From: Acidobacteria bacterium Ga0074141
Lineage (GTDB): Bacteria; Acidobacteriota; Blastocatellia; Pyrinomonadales; Pyrinomonadaceae
Assembly (NCBI GenBank): GCA_001464665.1
Contig: LNDP01000023.1
Span: forward strand, 842,157-906,156
Direction: 5' to 3'
Length of the DNA: 64,000 nucleotides
Shown here: piece by piece, positions 36,453 through 45,360 of the stretch
Layout: every line of letters begins with the position of its first letter
How positions within the stretch are numbered: position 1 is the first letter of the stretch
Made by a program: the position numbers and the translations under genes
The notes under the pieces: generated by a model
What the model was told of the DNA's origin: nothing
Databases searched by the model: none
What the model saw: the letters and a program-made list of their open reading frames with translations, nothing else

Positions 36453-37044
36453 CATATTTCCAATTCTTCCCTTTGCCTTCGCTTAGCCATTCGATGGCGG
36501 TCGCGGTCCGCTTTTCGCGGGTCGGTTCGGTCTTCGCTTCGTTTATCCACTCGATGTATTCCTTCCGGTGGCTGTAGCTGAACTTATCGAAAGCGGCCTT
36601 TGCCTTTTTGTTCTTTGCGAGTGCCTTAGCGAGTATCTCCGGCACGGCCAGCTCCGCACGCTCGGCCGGCTTTTTCTGCGGCAGCTTTATGCCCTTTTCG
36701 TTAAGTTCCACCGCCTTATGGACAAGCTCGATGATGACCTTGTCCTTCGGCAGGTCCTTGAGCGAGGCGATCTTCCCAAAGCTGCTCATCGCGTTTTTTT
36801 CTGCGTCGATCGCCGGATGGTCCATCAACTGCTGCTTCCAAAAACCAAAGGTGCAATGCTGCTTGAACGCCGCCATGTTGCAGACCGGCCCCTTGAAATC
36901 AAAGTGCGGCATCCCCCACTTGATCTTCTCCTCCACATCCGGACACGCCTTATGCACCAGCTTCCGAATATGCACCAAGATCGGCCGTGCAAATTCCGCC
37001 GACCTCTCGATATATGCATCAACCCTCGGATCCGTAACCGGCAT
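36442..37044 (-). CDS. YdeI/OmdA-like protein (DUF1801-related)
   Basis: 200-residue protein with a DUF1801-like front (VDAYIERSAEFARPILVHIRKLVHKA, EKIKWGMPHFDFKG, FKQHCTFGFWK) and a C-terminal helical YdeI/OmpD-associated segment (KAAFDKFSYSHRKEYIEWINEAKTEPTREKR). Members are small cytoplasmic proteins tied to envelope and peptide-stress phenotypes, with no defined activity. Its TGA stop lies in the heptamer array, so the last few residues are shaped by repeat sequence. Confidence 0.88.
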   Translation of the reverse strand: MPVTDPRVDAYIERSAEFARPILVHIRKLVHKACPDVEEKIKWGMPHFDFKGPVCNMAAFKQHCTFGFWKQQLMDHPAIDAEKNAMSSFGKIASLKDLPKDKVIIELVHKAVELNEKGIKLPQKKPAERAELAVPEILAKALAKNKKAKAAFDKFSYSHRKEYIEWINEAKTEPTREKRTATAIEWLSEGKGKNWKYEKS

Positions 37045-37472
37045 CGCTCGCGTCCTCCTAAAATGTAGAATGGCTCGCCTGCAATTTGAAGAGCTAATGG
37101 ATTATAAACGAATACCTTTCCCGAAGACCAATTTTCCCCGCCGCCCCCAACCAAAAGCTCACAGCTTACAGCTAAAAGCTACCGGCTTTCCGAGAAAATC
37201 CTCTCGCCTATCCCCAGCCCTTTCTGCCCACCATGGTCACCCTGTCCACAAAGGCCCCGCCCCGGCTTTGCCGCTCGATGTGCGGAAAAGCTCCGCTTTT
37301 CCGGCGACTCTTTAAATCTCCTGCGGCTACGCCGCCGCTTTCGTCGCCATCGACGACAGACTATAAAGCCTAGGGTGAGCGAATGGAATGAGCGTAACCC
37401 TCGGTTCGGAGAAGAAAAAACATCCCGACGCTAAAGGCGTCGAACAATGCGCAGCCGTCGTTCGTCCCCTAA
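37045..37472. other. Intergenic region with heptamer array, REP copy and two hairpins
   Basis: No convincing gene. It contains five AGCTNNN-type 7-base units (37156-37190), REP-like copy 4 (37264-37336), a stem CCTAGGGT/ACCCTCGG enclosing AGCGAATGGAATGAGCG (37369-37404), and a perfect small hairpin GACGC-TAAAG-GCGTC (37427-37441). The repeats separate the YdeI-like gene from the DUF4238 island. Confidence 0.7.
37264..37336 (+). repeat. REP-like palindromic element, copy 4 of 4
   Basis: Most diverged copy: GGCTTTGCC in place of GGGCTATGCCC, then CGATGTGCGGAAAAGCTCCG and CTGCGGCTACGCCGCC. The AAAAGC/GCTTTT central stem is again compensated, which supports selection for the fold and not the sequence. 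Confidence 0.75.
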
Positions 37473-38585
37473 TCAAGAGTGTTCGCCATCCGCCATTTTT
37501 CTCATATTTTCTCGAAGATTTGCTAATTCTGCTTCGAGCTCATCTTTAGCGATTGGGAACGGTTCCTGTCCGATCTGGGTCATTAGAGCGGTGTGATTAT
37601 CAGTCCTTCCGACGAACTGTTCAAAACTACAACTTGCGATAGCATGATTGATATTTTGTTTTACCGCGTACTTGATCGTTGGGTCACAACTTCCAATTAG
37701 GAGTTGACGGCTCGAGATCGGAAGTAAAACGGTCTTTGTCTTGGGCAGATCACATATAGGAACGAAGGTTTGGTGATCGACGGTTTCAAAGATCGTCGCA
37801 GTATCACCCAAAATTAAATCAAAGTCGCAATCCTGAATTTGCCATCCAAACTTCTCGAAAGTTTTAATTCGCACTTCAGGCGCGGGGGTTTCCTTCAGCC
37901 CTTTAATGTGGCCCTCTTTTACTGACTCCGAGATGAGCGGGCTGGGCGGATTGAAGATCTGGCTGAAGAGTTCGCCTATGCCCTCACTAATCTCCTGGCG
38001 AGTCACGGGATCATTTAGATGTTCACGCAACATTGCGACGATCGTCGAACTCACTTCGTCGCGAGAAATACCAAGATTTTCAAGTTGTTTGATCGCATCC
38101 AACGCACCAGGATAGGTTTCAGGTCCAGCGAGGACTTCGTCAAACTGCTCTTTCATGTATGCATCAGATTGGTTGGCGACCGCATCGCCGATCAACTCGC
38201 CATCACCAAAAATCTCACCGACACCGCTAAGAAAGTTTTCTGATGCCTCTTCGAAGCCTTTCCTAATGAGTTTTGTGCGAATTGAAAAATGGGCGATGAG
38301 ACCGGCAATTTCACGCCGCGATTCGACTAGGTCGCATGTTCCTTGGCGGAGAGAATCCACGAGCGGGGCAAGCCTACTTGTTTCGAATTCAGTTATCGAA
38401 GCGTCTGCACTGTTCTCACCTTTTCCATAGAAGTGCTCGGAAACAATTGCGTCCGTAGTACTGATTTCCCGCGGTGCAGAAATATTCTTATGGTAAAGCC
38501 AGGTCCAAACTGTTTCGCCTTCTTGACGACTGGCAAATCCCTTTTGCAAAAACTTTGGAATAATATGGTGTCTTTTTCCGGCCAT
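37473..38585 (-). CDS. DUF4238 domain protein
   Basis: 370-residue protein whose start (MAGKRHHIIPKFLQKGFA) carries the HHxxPxxxLxxF signature of DUF4238. The body is mainly helical, with a late segment VLLPISSRQLLIGSCDPT. No signal peptide or membrane span is present. DUF4238 proteins are patchily distributed, as accessory and defence-island genes are, but their activity is not established. Base composition is clearly more AT-rich than flanking housekeeping genes, and the next gene in the unit ends 3 bases upstream of its ATG, pointing to a transferred two-gene module. Confidence 0.85.
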   Translation of the reverse strand: MAGKRHHIIPKFLQKGFASRQEGETVWTWLYHKNISAPREISTTDAIVSEHFYGKGENSADASITEFETSRLAPLVDSLRQGTCDLVESRREIAGLIAHFSIRTKLIRKGFEEASENFLSGVGEIFGDGELIGDAVANQSDAYMKEQFDEVLAGPETYPGALDAIKQLENLGISRDEVSSTIVAMLREHLNDPVTRQEISEGIGELFSQIFNPPSPLISESVKEGHIKGLKETPAPEVRIKTFEKFGWQIQDCDFDLILGDTATIFETVDHQTFVPICDLPKTKTVLLPISSRQLLIGSCDPTIKYAVKQNINHAIASCSFEQFVGRTDNHTALMTQIGQEPFPIAKDELEAELANLRENMRKMADGEHS

Positions 38586-38588
38586 ATT

Positions 38589-39548
38589 TTAGGAAAGCAT
38601 CGCTTTATACCTTGCTTCATAGAATTCGTTCGACAAGTCTGAATTCTCTTCAAATATTATCCAAAGGTATTTTGCACGCGTCGCAAGTCCAAAGTGAAAA
38701 TGTCCTTCGATTTCCGAGACAATAGATAGTAGCAGGGTCAGCATTGTCCAGACCATTTCCATCCTGAATGCCTCAAAATTTTGTGTTCCTTTGGCCTTCG
38801 CATCGTCGGGGCCGAACTCAGCTTTAAGTTCCTTACCAGCGAAGAAGCTTCCGCGTCGAATCACGCCATCAAAGTTAAGGTGCGTATCGCCCGATAAGGT
38901 TCTATAAATCCACGATTGGACATACTCCATAAATTCAATGTCATTCGATGTCTTCCATTTAGCCTTGACAACATTGATCATTCTGCCGGGAGTTGGCCAA
39001 CGTCCGATATACTTTCTAGGGTTCGTTATTTGATCTGGCGACAATGCTAAGTTGATTGCGAGGTCAGCAAGTCGGGCTTCTTTGTCTGCTATATAATTCT
39101 TCCACTGTGGTTTATGTTCGTGATATTTCTTCGCGTGCTTTATTTCTAAATCAAGTTCTGTGTAGTTAGTCATTGCATAAGATTGGATTAAGGCCGGGAC
39201 ATCATGGAAAAGAAAAATTAACGTCATCAGCTCTTCGAACATTGTTCGAACAAGCGGGGGCGTTGAGAGAACAAGCATTTTTCGAAGTGGGTCTTTAGGC
39301 TTGTCGGCAACCAGCCACATGAAACTAGCATACGTGTTTATCACGAGACGCATGCGCGTGTAGAAGATTATTCTCGCACTATCGACATTGCTGTATCGAG
39401 GTGGCCAATCCCGTTCCAGAAAGTTGGCCGCTGCTTCCAGCAACTCTTCAAGTCGGTCTTTAATCACGCCGAAGTCGAGGGGTGGGCTATCGTGTCGAAC
39501 AGTAAACATGTTGGTCGGACTACACAAAAAGGCACTGGCCGTTGCCAA
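38589..39548 (-). CDS. Helical accessory protein, possible DUF5677-like
   Basis: 319-residue, almost entirely alpha-helical soluble protein. Recognisable stretches are IIFYTRMRLVINTYASFMWLVA, FEELMTLIFLFHDVPALI and SGDTHLNFDGVI, which recall DUF5677-type proteins of unknown function. The similarity is weak. Low GC is shared with the DUF4238 gene, from which it is separated by 3 bases. ATG 39548 is used; ATG 39509 (MFTVRHDSPP) is also plausible. The two genes behave as one accessory module. Confidence 0.65.
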   Translation of the reverse strand: MATASAFLCSPTNMFTVRHDSPPLDFGVIKDRLEELLEAAANFLERDWPPRYSNVDSARIIFYTRMRLVINTYASFMWLVADKPKDPLRKMLVLSTPPLVRTMFEELMTLIFLFHDVPALIQSYAMTNYTELDLEIKHAKKYHEHKPQWKNYIADKEARLADLAINLALSPDQITNPRKYIGRWPTPGRMINVVKAKWKTSNDIEFMEYVQSWIYRTLSGDTHLNFDGVIRRGSFFAGKELKAEFGPDDAKAKGTQNFEAFRMEMVWTMLTLLLSIVSEIEGHFHFGLATRAKYLWIIFEENSDLSNEFYEARYKAMLS

Positions 39549-39556
39549 GCGAAGCC

Positions 39557-39904
39557 TTAATATCGTAATTGAAATTTGTAAACCTTTTTAGGATTCGCCA
39601 TACGAGGGTAAAGGTTTGGTCGCTCTCCATTGACATCTGGTTGATCGGATTTCGTAATGTGCCACCAGACCCGGCCAATCTTGATACTCACCCTAGTTCC
39701 GCTTCGCAATTGTCCATTTCTCAATTTCCTCGGTGGATTGCCCCGAAGACATTCGTGTATCTTGCCATCGATCCTTAACAGTCGGCTACGCTCGTCGTCC
39801 TGATTGGCCGGACCGGTTAAACGATGAGCGTCTCCGTGTTCGATCGCCCTCCAAACGTGGCCCGTGTCGTCAGTTATTAGTTTCATCTGCGGCATGTTCC
39901 GCAA
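39557..39904 (-). CDS. Small hypothetical protein
   Basis: Frame of 115 residues, more likely starting at an internal ATG (MKLITDDTGHVWRAIEHGD). It is rich in Arg, Gly and Trp with beta-strand character (SGTRVSIKIGRVWWHITKSD). It ends 8 bases before the helical accessory gene in the same direction and may be the first gene of the DUF4238 module. No family is recognised and coding status is only moderately sure. Confidence 0.5.
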   Translation of the reverse strand: MRNMPQMKLITDDTGHVWRAIEHGDAHRLTGPANQDDERSRLLRIDGKIHECLRGNPPRKLRNGQLRSGTRVSIKIGRVWWHITKSDQPDVNGERPNLYPRMANPKKVYKFQLRY

Positions 39905-39972
39905 AAGATATCACTAAGTAAATTGCCGTTCAAGGAAAAGGTCTCGTCAGGTATCGCGGCTTTTGATTTTGG

Positions 39973-40007
39973 CGAACTGGCCGCCCGCTTACGCAGGCGG
40001 TTCTGAC
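39973..40007. repeat. REP-B palindrome, copy a
   Basis: CGAACTGGCCGCCCGCTTAC followed by GCAGGCGGTTCTGAC. The stem pairs CCGCCYG with CAGGCGG. It matches 40813-40847 at 33 of 35 positions. Its first 16 bases also occur inside the saccharopine dehydrogenase-like gene at 51715-51730. Confidence 0.75.
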
Positions 40008-40054
40008 GTTGAGGATTGCGGACGAGCCCGTCTCAAAAGATCTTGGATTCTCAA

Positions 40055-40223
40055 GTCTGCGAAGCAGACGATATGTTTGTAGCCCCACGTGGAGCGAAGC
40101 CCAACGTGGTGTATGTGTAGACAGTGGTCCTAGCGTGTGAAACACGCGGAATTTCTTTCTATGTCGCATGCTTCGCACGCTCGTTTGATCTCGATGTTCG
40201 TTTCCACACGTTTGCGCGTGTGG
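40055..40223. repeat. Cluster of five small hairpins, several with GAA/TTC loops
   Basis: GTCTGC-GAA-GCAGAC (40055-40069), CCACGT...ACGTGG (40085-40109, loop containing GAGCGAAGC), GCGTGT-GAA-ACACGC (40133-40147), GCATGC-TTC-GCACGC (40166-40180) and CCACACG-TTTGCG-CGTGTGG (40204-40223). The near-uniform 6-bp stems and GAA/TTC loops suggest related REP units. Confidence 0.7.
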
Positions 40224-40229
40224 CTAAAG

Positions 40230-40433
40230 TTATGCCGCCTGCTTCGCCGACAATTGCACGCGGTTCTTGCGCTTTTCGCGGGGGCCGCGGGAGACGGTTA
40301 CGGTTTCGGGGAGGTTTAGGTACATGCGGCCGACGGCGTCTATTTTGGGGTTGATGAAGCGTTCGGTGGTTTTGAGCCGGATGCGGAAGTGTTTGCAGAA
40401 GGGGTTGGCGTAGATGCTACCGTCGCCGACGAC
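40230..40433 (-). pseudogene. Truncated coding remnant
   Basis: A 67-codon open frame without a start codon reads like the C-terminus of a real protein: GSIYANPFCKHFRIRLKTTE, then FINPKIDAVGRMYLNLPETV and a basic tail ending in a TAA at 40230. An in-frame TGA at 40434 marks where it breaks off, right at the edge of composite repeat copy A. The parent family is not recognised. Repeat insertion or recombination probably removed the 5' part. Confidence 0.45.
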
Positions 40434-40812
40434 TCAGACAGGCCAGCTAAAGCTGGAAATCCAAACTTCGAAGCTCCGCAACTCTCAACTATCCAAATCA
40501 TCCATATCTTCAATATCTTCCATATCTCACGGATCACTGTTCATTTGTGGGCGACGGGCGGTCAGAATGGACAGCGGGGAGATAGTGAATAGTGAATAGA
40601 AGGCATAGAGCGGTGAGTAGCGGTACGAACTTTCGGTACGACAGTCGATCAAATTTTATTTTGGGAATCAGCCGATAGCTGTTAGCCATAAGCCGTTAGC
40701 CTGAGATTGTAGAACAATGACCGATGATCAAAAGCAAGAAGCCAGTAGTCAGAATGCGAAGATGCAAGTACCCACGAACCAAAATCCAAAGGCCCAAGCC
40801 CTTGGCGGTCAA

Positions 40813-40847
40813 CGAACTGGCCGCCCGCTCACGCAGGCGGTTCCGAC
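40813..40847. repeat. REP-B palindrome, copy b
   Basis: Differs from copy a (39973-40007) at two C/T positions only. It directly abuts the first nonamer of the CTGAAACGG array, so palindrome and array may form one unit. Confidence 0.75.
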
Positions 40848-40918
40848 CGTTTCAGGTGTTTCAGGTGTTTCAACCGTTTCAGGCGATTCATCTGTTTCAT
40901 TCGTTCCAACCGTTTCAG
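40847..40918 (-). repeat. Nonamer array, 8 units
   Basis: Plus-strand units are CCGTTTCAG, GTGTTTCAG, GTGTTTCAA, CCGTTTCAG, GCGATTCAT, CTGTTTCAT, TCGTTCCAA and CCGTTTCAG. Reverse-complemented, they align unit by unit with the 50550-50612 array. Both flanking and internal order are conserved. Confidence 0.85.
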
Positions 40919-41162
40919 AAACGTATTGCCTCTTCAAAAAATGAAACACCCTTCTTAAAGGAAAAGTGCGTGCCCGGCCCGGCCGGCTCTGCGAGTTTTC
41001 GCCCGCGGTTATTTGTGAAATACCCGCAATTGTTCGATAATTCTAAGTTTTGGTATTCAAAGGACTTTTTTAGTTCGTATCCCACTTACAGTTAGTAAAA
41101 ATCTATCTTGAGAGCGTGTTTCTGCGGCCTACGGGGCGGGGAACACAAGATCGAAAAAGAGT

Positions 41163-43283
41163 ATGAACGATTACGTTATTTATCTGGTGCCCGCGTTTGG
41201 GCTTTTCGGAATACTGGTGATGGCCTACAAGTCGGCCTGGGTCGGCAAGCAGGAGGCCGGCGACGACAACATGCAGGAGCTCGCCGGCTACATCGCCGAT
41301 GGAGCGATGGCATTCCTGAAAGCTGAGTGGCGAGTTCTCAGTATTTTTGCATTGATCACGGCCGCCTTGCTCGCATATTCGGGAACGATCCATGAAGTGA
41401 ACGGCCGTGAGATCCATTCGCATTGGCTGATCGCCATTGCGTTCCTGATCGGTGCCGTGCTTTCAGCAACCGCCGGATACATCGGGATGAAGGTCGCCAC
41501 GAAGGCGAACGTCCGCACAACGCAGGCCGCACGCACGAGCCTGAAACAGGCTCTGGCCGTTTCATTTACGGGCGGTGCGGTGATGGGGCTCGGCGTTGCC
41601 GGCCTCGCGATCCTCGGGCTTGGCGGTTTGTTCATCGCGTTTCTGGCGATCTTCGCCGAGCTTGGGGCGAATCAGGTTCGAACAGCGATCGAAGTTCTGA
41701 CAGGGTTCTCACTAGGTGCCGAGTCGATCGCCCTTTTTGCACGCGTCGGCGGCGGTATCTATACCAAAGCGGCTGACGTAGGCGCGGACCTCGTCGGCAA
41801 GGTCGAGGCGGGAATTCCGGAGGACGACGTCCGCAATCCGGCCACCATCGCGGATAACGTGGGCGATAACGTCGGAGACGTTGCCGGCATGGGCGCCGAC
41901 CTTTTCGGTTCGTATGTGGCGACGATCCTGGCGACGATGGTGCTCGGGCAAGAGATAACGTCGCGGGATATGTTCGGCGGGCTCGCACCGATCCTGCTGC
42001 CGATGGTGATCGGCGGTTTGGGCATTGTTTTCTCGGTCGTCGGCATGCTCTTCGTCCGCATCAGCGACGATAAATCGAGCGTCCAGGCAGCGATGAATAT
42101 CGGCAACTGGTCAGCGATGATCTTTACGGTGATAGCTTCGTTCTTTGCCGTGATGTGGATCCTGCCGGACGGCCAGCTCTCGCTTCGCACCCAATCGTTC
42201 GACAAATGGGGCGTGTTTTATTCGATCGTCGTCGGTACGATCGTCGGCGCGATCATGAGCTACGCGACCGAATATTACACCGCAATGGGCAAGCCGCCCG
42301 TTAATTCGATCGTGCAGCAATCATCCACAGGCCACGCGACGAACATCATCGGCGGGCTGGCCGTAGGAATGAAATCGACTGTGATACCGATCATCACACT
42401 CGCCGCCGGTATCATGACCTCGTATTACTTCGCCGGGCTCTACGGCGTGGCCATCGCAGCCTCAGGAATGATGGCGACAACCGCCATGCAGCTTGCCATC
42501 GACGCCTTCGGCCCTATCGCCGACAACGCCGGCGGCATCGCGGAAATGAGCCAACTGCCGCCGGAAGTTCGCGAACGGACGGACAACCTAGACGCCGTGG
42601 GAAATACGACCGCAGCAACCGGAAAAGGGTTTGCGATCGCAAGTGCGGCGCTAACTGCGCTCGCCCTTTTCGCAGCCTTCGTTGGGATCGCCGGTATCGA
42701 TCGGATCGATATCTACAAGGCAAACGTGCTCGGCGGACTTTTCATCGGCGGCATGATCCCGTTCATCTTTTCCGCTCTCTGCATTCAGGCGGTAGGAAAG
42801 GCAGCGATGGAAATGGTGCACGAGGTTCGCAGGCAGTTCCGCGAGATACCGGGCATCATGGAATACAAGGCAAAACCGGAATACGAAAAATGCGTTGAGA
42901 TCTCAACCAAAGCCTCGATCCGACAGATGATGCTTCCCGGTGCCATCGCCTTGATCACACCGGTCATTGTCGGGTTCACCTTCGGTCCGGAAGTGCTTGG
43001 CGGATTGCTCGCAGGTGTGACGGTAACCGGCGTGCTGATGGGTATCTTCCAAAACAACGCCGGCGGCGCATGGGACAACGCCAAAAAGTCGTTCGAGAAA
43101 GGCGTTGAGATAAATGGCGAGATGTATTACAAGGGCTCCGAGCCGCACAAGGCGTCGGTAACGGGCGACACGGTCGGCGACCCCTTTAAAGACACGTCGG
43201 GCCCTTCGATGAACATCCTCATCAAGCTGATGTCCATCGTCTCGCTAGTCATCGCACCGTATATATTCGGTATCGGGCAGTAA
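41163..43283 (+). CDS. hppA: Membrane-bound ion-pumping pyrophosphatase, K+-dependent type
   Basis: 706-residue, about 16-span inner-membrane pump that hydrolyses pyrophosphate to export Na+ and/or H+. The catalytic loop [18 protein letters not shown] is followed by [27 protein letters not shown]. The segment [18 protein letters not shown] has Ala where K+-independent enzymes have Lys (GNTTKA), so K+ dependence is expected. Many K+-dependent enzymes pump Na+, but the transported ion cannot be decided from this motif alone. ATG 41163 is preceded by AAAAAGAG. It recycles pyrophosphate from biosynthesis into ion-motive force. Confidence 0.95.
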   Translation: MNDYVIYLVPAFGLFGILVMAYKSAWVGKQEAGDDNMQELAGYIADGAMAFLKAEWRVLSIFALITAALLAYSGTIHEVNGREIHSHWLIAIAFLIGAVLSATAGYIGMKVATKANVRTTQAARTSLKQALAVSFTGGAVMGLGVAGLAILGLGGLFIAFLAIFAELGANQVRTAIEVLTGFSLGAESIALFARVGGGIYTKAADVGADLVGKVEAGIPEDDVRNPATIADNVGDNVGDVAGMGADLFGSYVATILATMVLGQEITSRDMFGGLAPILLPMVIGGLGIVFSVVGMLFVRISDDKSSVQAAMNIGNWSAMIFTVIASFFAVMWILPDGQLSLRTQSFDKWGVFYSIVVGTIVGAIMSYATEYYTAMGKPPVNSIVQQSSTGHATNIIGGLAVGMKSTVIPIITLAAGIMTSYYFAGLYGVAIAASGMMATTAMQLAIDAFGPIADNAGGIAEMSQLPPEVRERTDNLDAVGNTTAATGKGFAIASAALTALALFAAFVGIAGIDRIDIYKANVLGGLFIGGMIPFIFSALCIQAVGKAAMEMVHEVRRQFREIPGIMEYKAKPEYEKCVEISTKASIRQMMLPGAIALITPVIVGFTFGPEVLGGLLAGVTVTGVLMGIFQNNAGGAWDNAKKSFEKGVEINGEMYYKGSEPHKASVTGDTVGDPFKDTSGPSMNILIKLMSIVSLVIAPYIFGIGQ

Positions 43284-43300
43284 GCAAGGCTCACTCAGGA

Positions 43301-43345
43301 AAAGGTCATATGGGACATATGCGTCCTATATGACCTTTCTTTTTA
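43301..43345. terminator. Bidirectional terminator between hppA and carA
   Basis: A 16-bp stem with one G·U pair (AAAGGTCATATGGGAC / GTCCTATATGACCTTT) and a 6-base loop ATATGC is followed by TTCTTTTTAC on the plus strand, and preceded by A-rich sequence that gives Us on the minus strand. The carA stop codon (43306-43308) lies within the left arm. Confidence 0.9.
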
Positions 43346-44430
43346 CTCATCAAACTCACGAACTGCTCGAACAGATATTCGCTATCGTGCGGGCCAGGTG
43401 CGGATTCGGGGTGATATTGGACCGAGAAGACCGGGAGGGTCTTGTGTCGCAGGCCGGCGACGGTTTTGTCGTTTAGATTGATGTGCGTGACCTCGACGTC
43501 TGCGGGTAACGAATCAGGGTCAACGGCAAAGCCGTGGTTGTGCGAGGTTATTTCGACCTTGCCGGATTCGAGATTCATGATCGGCTGGTTACCGCCGCGG
43601 TGGCCGAATTTCATCTTGAATGTCGTCCCGCCGAATGCCTGCCCGATCAACTGATGCCCGAGACAGATGCCGAACATCGGCTTCTGCGATGCTGCAAGTT
43701 TCCTGATCTCGTCGATAACCCTGCCCATCGAAGCCGGATCGCCGGGGCCGTTCGAAAGAAAGATGCCGTCGGGCGCGAGGGCGAGCACGTCTTCGGCCGA
43801 AGTGTCTGCGGGGACGACCGTTACCCTGCAGCCAAACTTTGCGAATTCGCGAAGGCTGTTAGTCTTTACGCCAAAGTCGAAGGCTACAATGTGATATTTG
43901 GCATCGGCAGCTGCCGGATATTCAAAACTCGCCTCCGTGGTCACTTCCGTCGCAAGCTCGCGGCCCTTCATATCAGGTGAAGTGCGAACCTTTTCAAGTA
44001 GGCTCGCCTCGTCGAGGTCGGTGGTTGATATAACGGCACGCATTGCCCCTTTATCGCGAATGTGGCGGACAAGTGCCCGAGTATCGATCCCCTCGATCCC
44101 GACAATGTTGTTGCGTGAAAGATAGGACTGCAGGGTCTCGGTCGATCGCCAGTTAGAGGCGATCCGCGATGCTTCTTTCACGACAAAACCGTCCGCCCAC
44201 GGCCGACGCGATTCAACGTCCATCTCGTTGACACCGTAGTTGCCGATCAGCGGATACGTCATGCAAACGATCTGTCCGGCGTAGCTCGGGTCGGTCAGGA
44301 TCTCCTGATAACCCGTCATTGATGTGTTGAAGACCATCTCACCGAAGGCCTCTCCCTCGGCCCCGAATGCCTTTCCGCGAAAGGAGCGCCCATCTTCGAG
44401 GACGATCATTGCCGAACTTGCGTTATTCAT
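43306..44430 (-). CDS. carA: Carbamoyl-phosphate synthase small (glutaminase) subunit
   Basis: 374-residue subunit that releases ammonia from glutamine for the large subunit CarB, feeding arginine and pyrimidine synthesis. The N-terminal domain has [17 protein letters not shown] and YPLIGNYG. The class I amidotransferase domain has the nucleophile in GICLGHQ and the His/Glu in [13 protein letters not shown]. carB is not in the window. The last ~10 codons (ending GHIGRICPI) are read from the terminator hairpin, giving a C-terminal tail beyond the usual end. Confidence 0.96.
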   Translation of the reverse strand: MNNASSAMIVLEDGRSFRGKAFGAEGEAFGEMVFNTSMTGYQEILTDPSYAGQIVCMTYPLIGNYGVNEMDVESRRPWADGFVVKEASRIASNWRSTETLQSYLSRNNIVGIEGIDTRALVRHIRDKGAMRAVISTTDLDEASLLEKVRTSPDMKGRELATEVTTEASFEYPAAADAKYHIVAFDFGVKTNSLREFAKFGCRVTVVPADTSAEDVLALAPDGIFLSNGPGDPASMGRVIDEIRKLAASQKPMFGICLGHQLIGQAFGGTTFKMKFGHRGGNQPIMNLESGKVEITSHNHGFAVDPDSLPADVEVTHINLNDKTVAGLRHKTLPVFSVQYHPESAPGPHDSEYLFEQFVSLMSKKKGHIGRICPI

Positions 44431-44503
44431 CTGAAGAGCAGTTTATCGCAATGCGTAGCGGCAGTTAAATTGCTGTGTGCGGGAAATCAATTTTGCGAGC
44501 GGA

Positions 44504-45202
44504 TCACTGCTGGATCGCTCTTGTATCCGACAGGCTGTCGAGTTCCGATTCTTTGTAGTCGCCGTGTTCGACAAAGCCGATCTTATCCGGCTGCCAGTAA
44601 CGGAAAAAAGCCTTGCCGTAGATATATTTTTCCGGGACGAGGCCCCAATAGCGCGAGTCGGACGAATTATCGCGGTTGTCGCCCATCACAAAGTAATGAT
44701 GCGGTTCGACCTTTTTTGCCGGCCAGGTCGGCAGGCTCTGGTTGTGCTCGGTGTCGAGATAATCTTCCTGCAGTTCCACGCCGTTTATGTTGACGCGGCC
44801 ATTTCTGACCTCGACCGTTTCGCCCGGCAGGCCGATGATCCTCTTTACGTAGCTTTTATCCGGCTCACGCGGAAACCAGAAAACGACGATGTCGCCGCGC
44901 TCAAGATGTCCCCAACTCACGCCTTGAATGTTGTAATAAACGAGCTTATTGACGAGAAGCCGCTCGCCATTATGGAGATGCGGAAGCATCGATTCGCCCT
45001 CGACTACGACCGGCTGAACTGCAAAAACACCAAGTAGAACAAATACAACGAGGATCAGGAAAACGTCGCGCACGAGCCGAGCTCCCTCCGCCCAAAGAAA
45101 CGTTCTCGACTGTCTGCGGTAATGATGTACGGCAATGTCGAGATCATCCGCCGGGTGGAGCGGGCCAAAGGGTATTGTTCGTTTTTTCCTCCGGTTGAAC
45201 AC
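44504..45202 (-). CDS. lepB: Signal peptidase I
   Basis: 232-residue inner-membrane serine protease that removes signal peptides from exported proteins. One span (VFLILVVFVLLGVFAVQPVVV, about 47-67) precedes the catalytic Ser71 in GESMLPHL. The general-base Lys120 is in SYVKRIIGLPGE, and box E is FVMGDNRDNSSDSRYWG. A basic N-terminal tail faces the cytoplasm. The abundance of signal peptides in this window makes it a central partner. It lies upstream of carA in the same orientation with a 73-base gap. Confidence 0.95.
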   Translation of the reverse strand: MFNRRKKRTIPFGPLHPADDLDIAVHHYRRQSRTFLWAEGARLVRDVFLILVVFVLLGVFAVQPVVVEGESMLPHLHNGERLLVNKLVYYNIQGVSWGHLERGDIVVFWFPREPDKSYVKRIIGLPGETVEVRNGRVNINGVELQEDYLDTEHNQSLPTWPAKKVEPHHYFVMGDNRDNSSDSRYWGLVPEKYIYGKAFFRYWQPDKIGFVEHGDYKESELDSLSDTRAIQQ

Positions 45203-45360
45203 GTTCTTTCGTTCGATTCACAAATGCGGGCAAAATGTTGACCGCGCTAGCCTTATTAGATTTTGTGCCCCAGTGCTGCTTTTGTCAACGTATTCTATTT
45301 TCTCGAGGCACGGATGCGGTGATTCAGCAAAGCGGGCATCCCTGATATAGAATCATCCAA

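Larger units (their letters stand above)
40441..40945 (-). repeat. Composite intergenic repeat, copy A
   Basis: Read on the minus strand, blocks occur in this order: GTTTCATTTTTT (40944), an 8-unit nonamer array of CTGAAACGG type (40847-40918), REP-B copy b (40813-40847), GGCTTGGGCCTTTGG, GATCATCGG, an AGCYNNN heptamer array (40670-40704), ATAGTGA heptamers (40582-40602), CCCCGCTGTCCATT, ATCCGTGAGATATGG with four nonamers (40491-40526), and GAGTTGCGGAG. The same blocks recur in the same order on the plus strand at 50521-51190. Confidence 0.8.
39905..41162. other. 1.26-kb gene-poor region packed with repeats
   Basis: In order: a 35-bp palindromic REP-B copy (39973-40007), five small hairpins (40055-40223), a truncated minus-strand coding remnant (40230-40433), composite repeat copy A (40441-40945) with its heptamer and nonamer arrays and a second REP-B copy, then about 215 bases of AT-richer DNA that should hold the hppA promoter. 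No intact gene is convincing. Confidence 0.75.
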
